DNA from: an uncultured Pelagibacteraceae bacterium | GTDB taxonomy: Bacteria > Pseudomonadota > Alphaproteobacteria > Pelagibacterales > Pelagibacteraceae | NCBI GenBank assembly: GCA_902563435.1 | Contig: CACEXE010000005.1 | Coordinates: forward strand, 22,745-86,744 | Direction of reading: 5' to 3' | Length of the DNA: 64,000 nt | Shown: in pieces, positions 42,511 through 52,274 of the stretch | Numbering within the stretch: the first letter of the stretch is position 1 | How the letters are laid out: the number at the start of each line of letters is the position of its first letter | Translations under genes and position numbers: made by a program | Notes under the pieces: generated by a model | Seen by the model: only the letters and a program-made list of their open reading frames with translations | What the model was told of the DNA's origin: nothing | Databases searched by the model: none

Positions 42511-44475
42511 GTGATGCAGAAAAAAAATCTAAAGCCAAATCGTATTTTCATTAAGGGCATTAATCTTGATAAATTTAAATCATTTGGAAAAAAAACTAAT
42601 ATAGAACTTAGTCCGATGATAAATCTAATTTTTGGAAAAAACAGCTCAGGAAAAAGCTCCATATTACAAGCATTAAGATTAATTAGACAAAGTTATGCTA
42701 AAGATCAGCTTACGCCTTTTAATTTAGAATCTCCAGATAAGTATAAGGATAATGGAGGTATAGATATAGATATTCAATATAAAGGAATAATATCTGATAA
42801 TAAAGAATCTGAAAACTTAAAATTAGGAATAGATACAGGTGTTTTATCAAGTGATGGTAAAAAATTTTTAAATTCAAATAAAGAGATTAATTACGAATAT
42901 CGTTATGTTAATAAATTTTATAAAGGTAAAAAACAACTTATAAAAGACAAAGTTTTACTGAAATCTTTAAACGTAAAAAATCAAGATAACTCTATTGAAT
43001 TTAGTATGGAATTTCCAAAAGCAAACAAATTTGATGAAAGTGGAGATATTGCTTACAACTTAAGTAACAACCAAAGGTATCAGTCAAAAGAAATATTTAA
43101 AAAAGATATAAATTATAAATCTCTTTACTCTCCTTATTATTATAATATTAACCTAAAAAATTTAGAAATAGAAAATCTCAAAAAAATTTATACAGAATTT
43201 AAAAAAAATAAAAAAAATTGTGTCGATCTCTTAAAAAAAATATTACAGCTCTTCAACAAAAAAAATATAGAAGATATAAAAAAATTAAACTTTTCACAAA
43301 TAGACAAAAATATTAAAAAATTTGATGAAGCTGGTAAAATAAAAGATAATAAAAAAAGAATAGAGCAATTAAATAAATATCAAGATAGTTTTGCGAGATA
43401 TTTCGTCATAACAAGAGTTAATTTTGGATTAAGAGAATATTCAGATAAAGAATTAATAGAGATATCAAAAGAAATTAAAAATTTTATCAAATTTTCTGAA
43501 AGTAATTTTTCATATAATGATTTTAAAAAATATATATTTCTAGATTGCTCAATGAAAGTAAAACGGGGAGTGTACTACATGGGAAATTTTTTTTCTAATC
43601 CAGAAAAAAAATTTCAGAAGTATAGATCATCTAATAGGTATAACTTTGTTAACTCAAACTTGGAAAGTAAAATATTGTATATTTATGATTTTATAGTTGA
43701 AATATTAAATTATTATTCTTCCTCTGATACTAGAGAATATAAAGTTCTAGAAATTTTTCGATCTTTCATGAATGAAGAGCAGGGTCCTTTTACAAGAAGC
43801 CTAAGAGGAAATGCTGCTTACAATGATTTAAATATTTGTATGGAAAAAATGTTTATAATTCCTGGCTTAAGATCAATGCCAAAAAGATATTTTGCAAAAG
43901 GAATTCAGACCAGTTACATAGGTGCAAGAGCTGAAAATCTTGCAGAAACGCTAGCAAATCCCGAAATAAGCAAAGATACTAATAAATGGTTAAAAAAACT
44001 GGAAATTCCATATTCTGTAAAAGTTGTAAATGTTGAAAATCATTATGAAATTATTTGGAAACCCAACAATAAGAAAATAAGTATTTATCAAAACCATATC
44101 GGCCTAGGATATCCTTTAATTTTACCATTTATAGTTCAATGTTTGACAGCAAAAAATAAAATTATAGTTGTTGAAGAACCTGAGGTACATTTACACCCTA
44201 AACTGCAAGCTGATTTAGGAGATTTAATAGTGGAGTCATCAATTAAAAATGACAATCAAATCATTTTGGAGACTCATAGTGAAGACTTACTTCTTAGACT
44301 TCTAAAAAAGGTTAGAGACAAAAAAATTCCTCCAAAATTTATATCAGCTAATTATGTATTAAAGGATGGCCAAAAACCATCTGAAGTTAAAAAGATTATA
44401 ATAAATTCTGATGGTCAGTATTTTACTCCTTGGAAAGACGATATTTTTGCTGAAAGACTTAAAGAATTTGAGTAA
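42511..44475 (+). CDS. AAA/OLD-like ATPase with DUF3696-like C-terminus
   Basis: Walker A FGKNSSGKSSILQALRLIRQ, Walker B/ABC-like IVVEEPEVHLHPKLQADLGDLIVESS, ETHSEDLLLRLLKKV. Confidence 0.82.
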   Translation: MMQKKNLKPNRIFIKGINLDKFKSFGKKTNIELSPMINLIFGKNSSGKSSILQALRLIRQSYAKDQLTPFNLESPDKYKDNGGIDIDIQYKGIISDNKESENLKLGIDTGVLSSDGKKFLNSNKEINYEYRYVNKFYKGKKQLIKDKVLLKSLNVKNQDNSIEFSMEFPKANKFDESGDIAYNLSNNQRYQSKEIFKKDINYKSLYSPYYYNINLKNLEIENLKKIYTEFKKNKKNCVDLLKKILQLFNKKNIEDIKKLNFSQIDKNIKKFDEAGKIKDNKKRIEQLNKYQDSFARYFVITRVNFGLREYSDKELIEISKEIKNFIKFSESNFSYNDFKKYIFLDCSMKVKRGVYYMGNFFSNPEKKFQKYRSSNRYNFVNSNLESKILYIYDFIVEILNYYSSSDTREYKVLEIFRSFMNEEQGPFTRSLRGNAAYNDLNICMEKMFIIPGLRSMPKRYFAKGIQTSYIGARAENLAETLANPEISKDTNKWLKKLEIPYSVKVVNVENHYEIIWKPNNKKISIYQNHIGLGYPLILPFIVQCLTAKNKIIVVEEPEVHLHPKLQADLGDLIVESSIKNDNQIILETHSEDLLLRLLKKVRDKKIPPKFISANYVLKDGQKPSEVKKIIINSDGQYFTPWKDDIFAERLKEFE

Positions 44476-44477
44476 TA

Positions 44478-45452
44478 ATGATATATACTTTTTCTTTTGA
44501 CACTAATTTCCTAAATCAATTTAAAAATGATTTAAAAGTTAACGAGGCAACTTTGATTTATCAATTTATTAATAATAATTTCATACAAAGGCAGAACTTC
44601 TACCTTAAAACAAATGAGAAAAGGAAGAAATTCTTTAGTATAAATACTAACGGTGGAAACGGACCCCTTCTTAAAACATTATTATCAAAACTAAGTAAAA
44701 AATATAAAAATTTCCCAAAAAAACTTAAAAAAACTGATTTTATTTTTTCTAATTTAAAAGATCAGAAAGCAAATATTAAATTATTTTCTCACAAAGATAT
44801 ATTAAATAATCACATCAATATAGAAGAAGATTTAGAAGAAAATTATAAACCATTTTGGCAACAGTCAAATAAATTAAGCGAGCAGGCGAATAAAAGAAGT
44901 CTCGCAAGAAATCTGGAGAGAGTGGTTGATCATTCTGATGAAGTATTTCTTGTCGATAGACATGTCCCAAGAGCGATGTGTAAATGCAAAAGTAGTATTA
45001 AAAAATTTGGTGATGATAGACGTGCGAAAGCATATTTAAATAGTTTAGAATATTTTAGCTCTATATTAAAAAATAAAGAGAGCAAGAATAGATTTTTCTG
45101 TGGATTATTAAATACTGAATTGAATGGATTTAATAATGAAGGACTAAATATAGAAAGTATACTTAAAGAGGCATTTTTAACATTTAAAGATATAGGGCTA
45201 TTTGTACATTTATTTACCAAATATGAAGCTTATGAAAAACTACATGAAAGGTTAATAATTGGCCTAATAAAAGACGAATTTTTTGTAATGCTTAGGACAG
45301 AAAAAGGCTTAGATATATTGGATGAAAATTATAACCTTAATAAAGTCAAAAAAAAATTTGATTTTGTTAGAGAAGAGATAGCTTATGATGATTGGCAAGA
45401 TTGGAATGAGACTATTAGATATAGAAAACCTGAAATTGAATTTTTTATTTAA
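44478..45452 (+). CDS. Uncharacterised partner protein of the upstream ATPase (possible PLD-like/MIT_C-like fold)
   Basis: Starts 3 bp after the ATPase stop; contains DEVFLVDRHVPRAM and EKLHERLIIGL, loosely reminiscent of phosphodiesterase-fold H-x-R motifs. Confidence 0.5.
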   Translation: MIYTFSFDTNFLNQFKNDLKVNEATLIYQFINNNFIQRQNFYLKTNEKRKKFFSINTNGGNGPLLKTLLSKLSKKYKNFPKKLKKTDFIFSNLKDQKANIKLFSHKDILNNHINIEEDLEENYKPFWQQSNKLSEQANKRSLARNLERVVDHSDEVFLVDRHVPRAMCKCKSSIKKFGDDRRAKAYLNSLEYFSSILKNKESKNRFFCGLLNTELNGFNNEGLNIESILKEAFLTFKDIGLFVHLFTKYEAYEKLHERLIIGLIKDEFFVMLRTEKGLDILDENYNLNKVKKKFDFVREEIAYDDWQDWNETIRYRKPEIEFFI

Positions 45453-45560
45453 TCAGGCAGATAATAGAAGATCTATGCTGCGACATTCTGGCACGTTTAG
45501 ATAATTAAAAGATCGTATATTTACTCCTGTTCGCTTAATTGCGAATTGGCAGCAATAGCT

Positions 45561-46529
45561 ATGATTAAAACTATTGCCGGTGAGCTGCCCACCAAAACAT
45601 ATTCGAATTCGCATCTAGCTAGACTAGATCACTTTAACCATTTCATAAACTTGAAATGCATAGATTTTTTTTATGGGAAAGCTCATGAAAATCTTAAAGA
45701 TACAGAGAAAAAAGTAATTGATAATACTGTTAACAAATATTGGTATTTAACAAAAGACTATTCAAATTTTCTACAAAAAGAAGATTTAAAAATAGCTGCA
45801 TTAGAAACAGTTTGGGATGCAACAGCTAAGTATTTATTTGGTATTGAAAAATGGAATGTTTCCAATGCTACAAAAAAAAATCCTATTTTTGTCAAATATG
45901 ATGATAATTTCAATTTTTGTAAATTTGCCAACGAACAAATTAAATATAAATTAAGATTAATAATTTATAAAGACAAAACAACTAATTCAGTTTCAAGACT
46001 TCCAGATTCAGATCCTGTTAGAAAAATATTTTTTAATTTTAATAATTGGAAATACGAAAATAATTTACATTTAAAATCATCATTGTCTGATGAAGATTTA
46101 TTATTTTTATCAAAAAAATATGATTGCAAATTCAAACATGTTAAGCTTGTTGAGCAATTTGAAACTCAAATACCTTTAAATGCAGATCAATATATTTCTG
46201 ATGATGGTGAAGAAACTTATTGGGATCATATTGAAGATACAAGGATTGATACTGAAAAAGATTTGAATAATGAAATTATCCTCAAAGAGTTTGAATCATT
46301 GCTAAATAATTTCTACAAGAATTTAAGCTATAGAGACAAATTTATTTTTATCGAGCTTAAAGTAAATCAGAATTGTACACTTAAAGAATTGTCTAAAAAA
46401 TTTAACATTTCTATTGAAGGTGTAAGAAAAATAGCTGAAAAAATTTCAAGTAATTTAAAAATTTATATTATCAAAAATAAAAATAATTTAATTGATAAAA
46501 GAACTGGCAAGTTGAACCTATCAGAATGA
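45561..46529 (+). CDS. Divergent sigma-70 family (RpoH-like) RNA polymerase sigma factor; ATG start at 45561 preferred over TTG at 45546
   Basis: Region 4-like C-terminus YRDKFIFIELKVNQNCTLKELSKKFNISIEGVRKIAEKISSNLK; region 2-like N-terminal half is very diverged. Confidence 0.6.
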   Translation: MIKTIAGELPTKTYSNSHLARLDHFNHFINLKCIDFFYGKAHENLKDTEKKVIDNTVNKYWYLTKDYSNFLQKEDLKIAALETVWDATAKYLFGIEKWNVSNATKKNPIFVKYDDNFNFCKFANEQIKYKLRLIIYKDKTTNSVSRLPDSDPVRKIFFNFNNWKYENNLHLKSSLSDEDLLFLSKKYDCKFKHVKLVEQFETQIPLNADQYISDDGEETYWDHIEDTRIDTEKDLNNEIILKEFESLLNNFYKNLSYRDKFIFIELKVNQNCTLKELSKKFNISIEGVRKIAEKISSNLKIYIIKNKNNLIDKRTGKLNLSE

Positions 46530-46689
46530 CGTATATTAAAATTACATGACTAATAAATTAACAATAAAAACAAGGAGGTTTAATTGTAAAAACATTAGAA
46601 GCTTTGGTAGAAGTAGCTGTAAATTTAAAGTATCTTCTCATACACTTGGATCATCAACCACAATCATATCCTTTCTAAAACATCTAAGT

Positions 46690-46896
46690 ATGAGAAATAG
46701 TTTCACTACCAAAGCTCTAAATAATTCAATTAAAGTATACTTTAGAACTTTTAAAAATATAAAATCGTGTTTTAACTTTAAAGAGAAACTTAAAGATAGA
46801 TTTAATAACTTTTCAAAAAAAAAATTATTTATTGTTAGAAGTATTAATGGAAAAAGAATTCGATACTGTTGTGTTGAAAATGGAAAAAAAACGTAA
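46690..46896 (+). CDS. Small basic hypothetical protein
   Basis: ORF MRNSFTTKALNNSIKVYFRTFK...KRIRYCCVENGKKT; longer upstream ORF start looks implausible. Confidence 0.45.
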   Translation: MRNSFTTKALNNSIKVYFRTFKNIKSCFNFKEKLKDRFNNFSKKKLFIVRSINGKRIRYCCVENGKKT

Positions 46897-46907
46897 ATTA
46901 AATCAAT

Positions 46908-47156
46908 ATGGATAAAAATAATCAAATAAATAGAAAATCAACATTAATATTTGGGCTTAATGAAAATGGGATGAAAAGTCTTTTTAAAGAAAAATTCTTT
47001 AAATATTCTAGATCAAAATATTTTAGTAGCACTAAAAATGCGAATATATTCATTACAAAACTTCAAAAAAAATTTTTTAAAAAATATAGAAAGCCAGTTT
47101 TTGCAAAATTTGAGCAAGATGGAAAAAAATTGATTTATTGGGTTCAAAAAAAATAA
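46908..47156 (+). CDS. Small basic hypothetical protein
   Basis: 82-aa ORF in operon-like spacing before the NurA-like gene. Confidence 0.5.
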   Translation: MDKNNQINRKSTLIFGLNENGMKSLFKEKFFKYSRSKYFSSTKNANIFITKLQKKFFKKYRKPVFAKFEQDGKKLIYWVQKK

Positions 47157-48466
47157 TGAGTACTGAAATTAATATAAAAGACAAAATTAAAAGAAATTCA
47201 TCAATGTTTGTGAATTTTGTAAAAAGTGCTGTTACAGCATCTCCAAAAGTTCAAAATAATTTCTTAGATGTATCTGCAAAAGTTGCAGAAACAGTTTTAA
47301 AAATTGTTAAAGATGCAGATTTAGTTGTTGATCTTAATTATAAAGGTAAAGAATTTTGGTCTGAAAATCGATGTAAAACAGCATGTTTTGTTGATGGTGG
47401 AGTTGATAAAACCTCCATTATAAGCTCCGCGCCGCTTAGTATTAGAGCTGGAAGCTATGTAGTTAAACCAGATGCTATATCAAAAAGAGAGTACTTTGAA
47501 GAAAGTATGGTTTTTTTGGGTGACTTGTATGATCCAAAAAATGAGCTTTATGACTTTATAGATGATGACTTTGAAGAAGATCAAATGCTCAATAAGAAAA
47601 AGGATGGTGCTAGGATTATTTTTGAAGCCGCAACTATAGTAAAACATATTCTTCTTAACAAAAAATTTGATTACTGTTTTTTACATGGTCCTATTGAAGG
47701 AACTGTAATGCCTTTCTCTGTTCCAGGTTTTCCAACTTTTACAAAATTTGCTATTGAAAATATGTTTCCTTTTGCAGTTAATAAAAAAACTGATGTAGCA
47801 GCAAGACACTTTATTAATGTTTATCTCGAAGCTCTTAATTATATTAAAAAAGGTAAGTTTCCTATTTATGGAATTGTAGAGACATCTAATTCAGCACCAT
47901 ATGTAAAAAATCTTTTATATAACTATAAGTCTCAAGGAAAAATTTCAGATAAAGATTACAATAATTTTATTAAAATAATCAAAAAATATAAAATTACAGA
48001 CTCGCATCTTTTAGAGATAATATTGTCAAGTGGCCAAGCTTTAAAACCAATTGAAATTAAAAAACAAATTCAAGGATTTACAGTTACAACTGGATCATCT
48101 TGGGAAGATAAGATGGAAAGTTTTCCGAAAGTATTTATTGGTTATATTAAAACTACAGATAATAACTCGCCTATTAGAATTGAATCTTTAAATAATTCGA
48201 AAAACTTGATTAAAGACTACGAATATATTTTAGGAACTTCTAGATTGCTTCCTAATTATGGTTTTCCTGTTGGGCTTAACGTCGTTGATAAGTTTGCAAA
48301 AATTCCTAACTGGATGAGCAAAGCATCAAGAAAATATTATGCAACACATTTACTTAGACAAGCAGTTAAAAATAAAGATCAAAATACAATAAGTCTTGCA
48401 GTAAAAATTTTATCAAAAAAAGCAAGATCTTGGAGAAATAGACCTATAGGAGGAATAACAAAATAA
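47157..48466 (+). CDS. NurA-domain nuclease
   Basis: ACFVDGGVDKTS metal-site region, FLHGPIEGTVMPFSVPG, YGIVETSNSAPYVKNLL; one gene away from a HerA-type ATPase. Confidence 0.78.
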
Positions 48467-49128
48467 TGACAATGAAACTTTATATATCGCCTAATTACTC
48501 AGAAATTGACGAGTATATTACAATATCAAAAAGTGGTTTTTTCTTTTCAGCTGAGTTTATTGACAAAAATCAGCTTAAAGACAATGAATTCTGCCAATTT
48601 TTTACATCAAACGATTGTGATTATAAATTTGGAGTTTCATTCTCAAAAGAAAAGAAAGAAGGATCTTTTGCGATAATAAATACCTTAAGAGGTAAATACA
48701 AAGATAAATCAAACGCAAGAAGCACAACTGCAACTGCATTTTTCAACAGCACTCCTGTATTTAAAGAACTAACAAAAAATAATCAAAAAAATAGATATAG
48801 TTTAGAATATTCGAAACAATTTGGCTGCTTTGTTTTCAATGTTATTCCTTTTTTTGAAATTTCAAAAAAACCAAATGAAATACCAGATTTAATTACAGGT
48901 ATTTATAAGTGTTATGATGAAGAAAAGCATACTTTATACATCGGTAAAGGAAATTTAAGATCAAGAGTAAAAGAACACCTTGGTAAAGGATGGAACATCA
49001 CAAAAGTCGACTATTCTGTAATTAAAGATAACGATGAGATGCACAAGTACGAGTCTTATCACCTTGAACAATACAAAAAAGAAAACGGTGCTTACCCTCC
49101 ACAAAATATAATAGGAGGTAAAAGATAA
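48466..49128 (+). CDS. GIY-YIG endonuclease domain protein
   Basis: C-terminal GIYKCYDEEKHTLYIGKGNLRSRVKEHLG ... ESYHLEQYKKENGAYPPQN. Confidence 0.75.
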   Translation: MTMKLYISPNYSEIDEYITISKSGFFFSAEFIDKNQLKDNEFCQFFTSNDCDYKFGVSFSKEKKEGSFAIINTLRGKYKDKSNARSTTATAFFNSTPVFKELTKNNQKNRYSLEYSKQFGCFVFNVIPFFEISKKPNEIPDLITGIYKCYDEEKHTLYIGKGNLRSRVKEHLGKGWNITKVDYSVIKDNDEMHKYESYHLEQYKKENGAYPPQNIIGGKR

Positions 49129-49130
49129 TT

Positions 49131-50822
49131 ATGCTTAAAAATTCAAATTGGAAATCTATTGGAACAGTTTTAGGTGAAACATTTATAGATTGTTTTTACT
49201 TTAGTTTAAAAAATTATAAGGCCAAAAAAGGAGATATAGTAACTACTGACTCCAAAGTTCCATCCAGCGAAGGTAAAATCATACCTGTCACCGTATGGGG
49301 AAAAATTTCAACCATAGAAAGTAGTAATGCTTTCTTTCCAACAGAAGCTGCACAAGAACTTACTAACGAAGATATAGATATAAGAGATACTATTCTTCCA
49401 ACAACAAGGGATGAGCTTATTTGTAAGGTAGTTATTCTAGGTTATACCAAAGATGAGGATAAGAGTTCAAAATTACTGCCATTAATTTACCCGGTAAGGC
49501 CTGCAGCAACTGTTAAATATCCATCTAGTGAAGATGTTGAAGCATTACTAATTTCTGATTTGAACTCTTCTCATCCGATTTATATTGGAAGTTTACTAGC
49601 TAGAGAAGCTGTAAAAATAAGGATAGATGCAGATAATTTAGTATCTAGACATGTTTCAATCTTTGGAATGTCTGGTTCTGGAAAAACCGTAATGGTTCGA
49701 AGAATTATGCATGAGATGTTGTGCAAAAATTATCCAATGTTGGTGCTTGATATACATGGAGATTACTTAGGATTTATCCAAAAACAAAAAGAACTCTATC
49801 CAGACAACAAAATAAAATTATTTTATCCAAATTTATCAGTTAATTCAGAAGATAAAGAAATTATTTATACCTTAATCGATAAACTAGGAAAACCATTAAC
49901 TGATCCACAGAAAGATTTTCTTAATTCTTTACTAGAAAAAGTAAAATATGAAGGTGGCAGCCTTCTTAAATATGTCAAATTACTAAATCAAAGATCTAGG
50001 GAATATGCATCTGAAGGTTCAACATCATTTAAAAATATAAGACCAGCCTCAATGTATGTAGTAGCAAGAAGTTTAGGCCAAGTTGCAAAAAAGTTGGAAA
50101 ATATGGAGCAAACTAATTTCAGACATAGAAAAAAAATGAGTAAACTTAAATTTGTAGAATTAGCAGATCCTGCAACTGAACCTGAAAAAATAATTTCTAA
50201 AGGCCAATTAAGTATTTTATATCTAAAAGGATATGAGACTTTACCTGCGAGTGCAATTGTATCAATTTTACTTGAGAATTTATTTAAACACAGACAAGAA
50301 GTGAATGAAGAAATACCTCCTTTCTTAACTATAATAGAGGAAGCTCATAATTTTATTCCTTCAAGATCTGAAAATAAGGATGATCTTCCATCAGTCGAGA
50401 CAATAAGAAAAGTTATTACTGAAGGAAGAAAGTTTGGAACTGGTATAATGATAATATCACAAAGACCATCAAGATTAGATGAAACTATTGCATCACAATG
50501 TAATAGTCAGATTATTTTCAGAATGGTAAATCAAAGAGATCAAAAAGCTACACGAGATAGATCTGAAACTTTAGATGTTGACGACTCAAAACAATTGCCA
50601 AATTTAGCAAATGGCCAAGGTATAATCAGTGGACAAGTAGTAAACTTTTCTTTGCCTGTGCAAATAAAGTTTGATGAAAAACTTATTAACGAAGACATCG
50701 GTAATGAAAACTTCATAGATACTGTAGAAAATTGGGATGACTCTGAAGCTGTTAAAGAAAGACAAAAATTTGCTCAGGATTTCTCAGATATATCAGACAT
50801 GGATAATAGGAGTGCTAACTGA
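49131..50822 (+). CDS. HerA-type DNA translocase ATPase (DUF87)
   Basis: HVSIFGMSGSGKTVMVRRIMHEM, PMLVLDIHGDYLGF, TIIEEAHNFIPS, EGRKFGTGIMIISQRPSRLDETIASQCNSQIIFRM. Confidence 0.88.
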   Translation: MLKNSNWKSIGTVLGETFIDCFYFSLKNYKAKKGDIVTTDSKVPSSEGKIIPVTVWGKISTIESSNAFFPTEAAQELTNEDIDIRDTILPTTRDELICKVVILGYTKDEDKSSKLLPLIYPVRPAATVKYPSSEDVEALLISDLNSSHPIYIGSLLAREAVKIRIDADNLVSRHVSIFGMSGSGKTVMVRRIMHEMLCKNYPMLVLDIHGDYLGFIQKQKELYPDNKIKLFYPNLSVNSEDKEIIYTLIDKLGKPLTDPQKDFLNSLLEKVKYEGGSLLKYVKLLNQRSREYASEGSTSFKNIRPASMYVVARSLGQVAKKLENMEQTNFRHRKKMSKLKFVELADPATEPEKIISKGQLSILYLKGYETLPASAIVSILLENLFKHRQEVNEEIPPFLTIIEEAHNFIPSRSENKDDLPSVETIRKVITEGRKFGTGIMIISQRPSRLDETIASQCNSQIIFRMVNQRDQKATRDRSETLDVDDSKQLPNLANGQGIISGQVVNFSLPVQIKFDEKLINEDIGNENFIDTVENWDDSEAVKERQKFAQDFSDISDMDNRSAN

Positions 50823-50848
50823 TACTAAATTTTACTTTAATTGATGCA

Positions 50849-51139
50849 ATGGTTAGTGCTCTTAAAATAACTCTCATTTTTTATGGTGTTTTTGTATTTT
50901 ATTTATTTGGTAAGTATGAAAAAATTCCTTACTCAGCAAGAAAAGTTATATTTGTCATAGGTAATGGAGGCTGTCTATTTCTTGCTGGGGGTTTAGTAAC
51001 AAGTAATTTTTATCTTATTAAGGGTGGAATATTTATTCTTCTTATTCATGCACTAATAGATGCTCATTTTTTAATATCAAAATACGAAATGTTTAAAAGT
51101 ATTGAAAAGGAAGAGGAAAAAAAAGATGAAAAAGAATAA
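50849..51139 (+). CDS. Small membrane protein, hypothetical
   Basis: Three predicted hydrophobic segments; operon spacing. Confidence 0.5.
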   Translation: MVSALKITLIFYGVFVFYLFGKYEKIPYSARKVIFVIGNGGCLFLAGGLVTSNFYLIKGGIFILLIHALIDAHFLISKYEMFKSIEKEEEKKDEKE

Positions 51140-51314
51140 TTCACATAATTGTCCTGCTTGCGATGGGGTTGGGGAAGTTAAAATCATAAAGAATATTGCT
51201 CAAATCGGCCCTTACCATCTCGGTAAAGAGATTATTGAGAAATGTAGGTTTTGCGAAACATTTAAAAAGGTAGAGCATAGAGTATATGACGAGTTCAGAG
51301 GTAAACCTAACTAA
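51126..51314 (+). CDS. Small zinc-finger-like protein with DnaJ-type CxxCxGxG/CxxC
   Basis: MKKNNSHNCPACDGVGEVKI...EKCRFCETFKKV. Confidence 0.55.
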   Translation: MKKNNSHNCPACDGVGEVKIIKNIAQIGPYHLGKEIIEKCRFCETFKKVEHRVYDEFRGKPN

Positions 51315-51637
51315 TGGGAAAAATAATTACAGTTGAAGATGTTGAAATCGAATTTGAAAAACAACCTTCTGAAAATGTTTGTAATTGGTGCATTTATGTG
51401 AGAGTAAGAAAAAAAAATGCTCAACACTTAGCATTGATGATTAAGACAGATAATAAACCTTTCACGAGGTTTACTTTGAGTACTGGAGATATAACAAAAA
51501 ATTCTGGAGATACTTTAGGCCAAATTATGTCAAATGTTGTTGATTTAAGTAATCTGCAAAAAGAATTGGAGGGTAAAAATAATAACATAATTGATTTTTT
51601 AGAGGCTCTACGAAAAAAAAATAATGAAACAAATTAG
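51314..51637 (+). CDS. Hypothetical protein
   Basis: ORF abutting the preceding stop codon; 107 aa. Confidence 0.5.
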   Translation: MGKIITVEDVEIEFEKQPSENVCNWCIYVRVRKKNAQHLALMIKTDNKPFTRFTLSTGDITKNSGDTLGQIMSNVVDLSNLQKELEGKNNNIIDFLEALRKKNNETN

Positions 51638-51704
51638 TTTACCTTACATAAATAAAACATATTCCAGTCTAGGTAGAGTCAAATTCTCAAATTATAAAAA
51701 TAAT

Positions 51705-52274
51705 ATGCGATTCTTATTAGTTTATTCTTTAAAAATTATATTTATTTTTTTTCTTGTAATTACAACCTCGATAGCAAAAGAAGAGGATGGTTGGATTTTA
51801 GAAGATAGGGATGAATTTATAATGCTTAGTAAAAATGGTGAAATAATTCATGGAGATAAGTTGAGATTTGCTATGTACTTCGATAATTGTGAAAAAGTAC
51901 ATCATTTATTTTCATTCTTAACAACAAAAAATAAGTCAGATATTTACCAAATTGAAAAAAGGAAATTACCTATTACTCTTAATAATACAGCACTTACTGC
52001 AGATGTTATTTATGTGGGTTCTGTATTAAATAATCAAGCTCATTGGGTTATGTTTGAGCTTGGAAGATATGAAACTAGAGAATATTTAACTTTATTGTCA
52101 GGATTTATTCAAGAAAACGAACAATTTGAGATTGTTTTAGCAGATGGTTTGAATTTTGAAGCTGAGGAATATTTTGATATCACAAGAAATAATTGGATAT
52201 TGAGGGACTTTAATTCAAAATTTAGTGAAGCTTATACCCTTTGTAAAGAAAAGAGTACACATAGTGAAAGCTAA
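51705..52274 (+). CDS. Hypothetical exported protein
   Basis: Start at MRFLLVYSLKIIFIFFLVITTSIAKEEDGW gives a signal-peptide-like N-terminus. Confidence 0.55.
   Translation: MRFLLVYSLKIIFIFFLVITTSIAKEEDGWILEDRDEFIMLSKNGEIIHGDKLRFAMYFDNCEKVHHLFSFLTTKNKSDIYQIEKRKLPITLNNTALTADVIYVGSVLNNQAHWVMFELGRYETREYLTLLSGFIQENEQFEIVLADGLNFEAEEYFDITRNNWILRDFNSKFSEAYTLCKEKSTHSES

Noticed and set aside
45453-45545. Possible tRNA/ncRNA upstream of the sigma factor
   Set aside because: Could not fold into a cloverleaf or match a known RNA; kept only the start-codon hairpin as a finding.
38998-52270. CRISPR array, prophage or transposase in the variable block
   Set aside because: No spaced direct repeats, phage structural genes or transposase motifs seen.
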